Positions 14,901-15,904 of a stretch of 15,904 bases of DNA are shown in pieces. The notes under the pieces are model-generated. The model had not been told where the DNA came from. It searched no databases and was given only the letters and a program-made list of their open reading frames with translations. The translations under genes and the position numbers were made by a program. Within the stretch, counting starts at the first letter, position 1. Every line of letters begins with the position of its first letter. Origin of the DNA: RGIG1995 sp045587445 (GTDB lineage: Bacteria; Bacillota; Clostridia; Oscillospirales; CAG-272); NCBI GenBank assembly GCA_045587445.1, contig JAZNCH010000056.1, forward strand, positions 1-15,904. The letters run 5' to 3'.

Positions 14901-15904
14901 GCTCTGTATATTTTGATTGTATACAGCTTGAAAAAGGCGGTCTGTCGGACTATAACCTGCTTGAAAATGCGGGTTTTGAATCTGATGAGTCGGGGTGGAA
15001 TATCTTCTCTGAATACGGTGCCATAACTCAATCAGATAAAATCGCCGGAGCAAAGTCCGCCATTGCCACTGCTGGAATAAACAAATATCTGCACTACAGA
15101 CAAATTTTAAATATGCCCAACGGCAAAAAAGGGGATACATATATTGCCTCAGCCTTTGCTAAAGCAAAATCTGTTCCTGCCGAGTGGCAACAGTTCTCTA
15201 TTTTTGTACGTTTCCATAAAAATAATTCAGTTGTAAACTACTGTAACATTCAATTCAACTCATATAGCACAGAGTGGCAAAAAACAGCAGGAATTGCAAA
15301 AGCCGAGGGGGATTATGACTCTATTGAGTTCTTTCTTCTATACTATTACAACTGTAACACCGTATATTTTGATAACGTACAGCTCCTCAAAGATACTTTC
15401 GGCAATACCTATACCTACGATGACAACGGAAATCTGATAAGTACCGTTGACCTGCAAGGCAAAGAAGAAAACACTTTTTCTTATGACGGTAATAACCAGC
15501 TTATTAAACAAACGAACTTGTCGGGAAGTACGATAGACTACGTATATAATCCAAGTATTCCCACGCAGTTGACTAAGGTTACTTCGGGCGGTGTGTCTAC
15601 ACTTTATACGTACGACAGTCGCGGAAACGCTATTTCGACACAAACGATTAACAGTGCCAATGCCGATTCGGGTGCTACGTCGGCCAACCCCTCTATAAAT
15701 TCGTCGGCAACGTATACAACAAACGGCGAATATATGTCGAGTATAACCGATAGCAGAGGTGAAACGACGTATTATTCGTATAACGAATCACGCGGTTATG
15801 TTACAAGCGAGACTAATCCTAAAGACGTTTCAACAAACTATACCTACAACGGCAGTGAGTTGCTTACAGGGGTAAGTATAGCAAACGGAAATGCAACTTC
15901 TTCT
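11957..15904 (+). CDS. Giant secreted DNRLRE/RHS-repeat protein, 3' end outside the window
   Basis: The frame is open for 1316 codons to the right edge, with no stop or frameshift when read through in full. GAGGAG (11941-11946) lies ten bases before the ATG. A Sec signal peptide (1-26, cleavage after PASA) is followed by a ~270-residue N-terminal region. A DNRLRE domain sits at about 305-485 and contains WDVTRLANEWADG. An RHS core entry follows (about 490-840), with GIEDYLSYHTYDIG, YTNDLTGN, YGRGW and YRDGDGTEHYF. Two related jelly-roll-like modules occupy about 847-999 and 1000-1145, each starting NL(I/L)EN..FE and ending VYFD..QL. YD repeats run from ~1146, with about seven units visible (YTYDDNGNLIS, FSYDGNNQLIK, YTYDSRGNAIS and others). 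By analogy with RHS/YD proteins, the repeats may build a hollow shell around a C-terminal effector, which is not visible here. Export is Sec-dependent rather than type VI. Cell attachment, contact-dependent toxicity and glycan binding are all possible roles. Confidence 0.92.
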   Translation, partial: MMKHLKRLSALVIALAIFFTGIPASAFYVDEEPIMLTDNAITEPTVNQAEEDSGEAYVLSEIESKRESNAKYYRMSDGSITAAVYPFDVHYTDSNGIYQDIDNTLTDGNDDGDNVYSSKNNIALVKFMKKSNKNKLYTLNKGEYKIKTAIKNINKVDAVIREYTEDTTDNPYALDKLSGQVTYYGILPDTDIQYTYTSTMLKENIIINKANGLNSLEYEYHVNGSIDVVQNNGKSISVYEKGTTNLITEITAPTLWDSAGNYCDSLTVTLIEAKNTNFTVKLDWVLPENAVYPVTVDPVMNFTATGEMIQDTHITTYGPNLNYDNNNHIRVSNRAYALVQYPLPTLQSGDKIINAQLVLTPYCMHPNAESAYSMANSYNPPVHVSAHAILRPWLEETATYNNIDPENGFYDSTVSAYRVVNGDNELYTWDVTRLANEWADGYSVNNGILLKFESPAPHNTFNAYFLATNGIYVSPSMYPAIIYQYINTTGIEDYLSYHTYDIGYAGTVYTNDLTGNVTLVNPIVQTGGSLMPINVSMVYNLDSATTETPYGRGWCMNWSQRLDKSSDYNFNNIEHVRYRDGDGTEHYFAYDSATGLYKDEINPDRTLSYNSSNSIFTMTDSSDSTMEFMRNGSNNEWYLTKVTDTYGNFINATLNPSNYKQVTKLQSSTGNVVDFVYSQYGFLIEVKYYDGNTAKSVYIDYNVHSGTNGIGRITYADNTTVEYYYSGYDCYLTRVDDIDDYHVDFGYTSGNPCRVNSVKEYSTDGTLGFNMSIKYEPTATYFNDITNARQYLYTFAKNGTLKSAVDVTANDGNGYGTYYEYNGGRTDTLKGANNLTFVSKMQKSTVNLIENHSFETDTHIDFNEWGEVNAPATRGYTSEKSFIGARSYKITRPATSTSSRVLGYIYLGLEGGCEYTFSAHVNTSEMTSNGGGASLFIYGLETEYESEIITESSDEWQRISVTFYVPTYDYVSACMNVSGATGSVYFDCIQLEKGGLSDYNLLENAGFESDESGWNIFSEYGAITQSDKIAGAKSAIATAGINKYLHYRQILNMPNGKKGDTYIASAFAKAKSVPAEWQQFSIFVRFHKNNSVVNYCNIQFNSYSTEWQKTAGIAKAEGDYDSIEFFLLYYYNCNTVYFDNVQLLKDTFGNTYTYDDNGNLISTVDLQGKEENTFSYDGNNQLIKQTNLSGSTIDYVYNPSIPTQLTKVTSGGVSTLYTYDSRGNAISTQTINSANADSGATSANPSINSSATYTTNGEYMSSITDSRGETTYYSYNESRGYVTSETNPKDVSTNYTYNGSELLTGVSIANGNATSS

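Noticed and set aside
11969..15643. Several 68-101 codon minus-strand frames opposite the RHS gene
   Set aside because: All are shadows of the continuous 1316-codon plus-strand frame, which shows clear domain motifs.
1..15904. CRISPR array, tRNA, rRNA, riboswitch, insertion sequence
   Set aside because: No regularly spaced repeats, tRNA-like cloverleaf, recognisable riboswitch core or transposase was found on either strand by eye.

Overview
The window looks like chromosomal DNA of a low-GC Gram-positive bacterium, most likely an anaerobic gut-type clostridium (Clostridia/Oscillospirales-like). Strong AGGAGG-type ribosome binding sites, consensus sigma-A promoters, a YtrA-type GntR regulator, a DUF1540 protein and a Sec-secreted DNRLRE/RHS protein all fit this. 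The placement is inferred from gene content and signals. No rRNA, tRNA, CRISPR array or insertion sequence was seen.

Layout. (1) 1-106: the possible C-terminal end of a rightward gene. (2) 2763 down to 112, minus strand: a tight four-gene operon encoding a GntR/YtrA-type repressor, an ABC ATPase, an ABC-2-type permease and a lipoprotein of unknown function. Three of the genes overlap, and the operon's promoter lies inside an inverted-repeat operator. (3) 2945-5116, plus: a 723-residue polytopic membrane protein with a divergent promoter. (4) 5192-6682, plus: an FGGY sugar kinase with its own consensus promoter and a strong terminator. (5) 6796-6972, plus: a 58-residue cysteine-rich DUF1540 protein. 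(6) 8328 down to 7037, minus: a two-gene unit encoding a CDP-alcohol phosphatidyltransferase and a single-pass membrane protein, joined by an ATGA overlap. (7) 8577-11579, plus: a 1000-residue MacB/FtsX-type ABC exporter half with the ATPase fused to the permease and a very large ectodomain, followed by a textbook terminator. (8) 11580-11956: a 377-base gap holding a GC-rich REP-like palindromic element between 11-base direct repeats, and a structured AT-rich leader. (9) 11957 to the right edge, plus: a giant secreted protein (1316 codons visible, no stop) with a signal peptide, a DNRLRE domain, an RHS/YD shell region and two related carbohydrate-binding-like modules inserted before a run of YD repeats.

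Functionally the window is mostly envelope biology. It has a self-regulated ABC transporter of the type often tied to cell-wall stress, a phospholipid head-group transferase, a large ABC exporter or envelope-signalling protein, a polytopic membrane protein that may be a glycosyltransferase, and a secreted RHS protein whose C-terminal tip (possibly a toxin) lies outside the window. Nothing here is demonstrably a new system. The best candidates for a second look are the RHS locus with its odd leader and the palindromic element before it, and the unknown lipoprotein wired into the YtrA-type operon.
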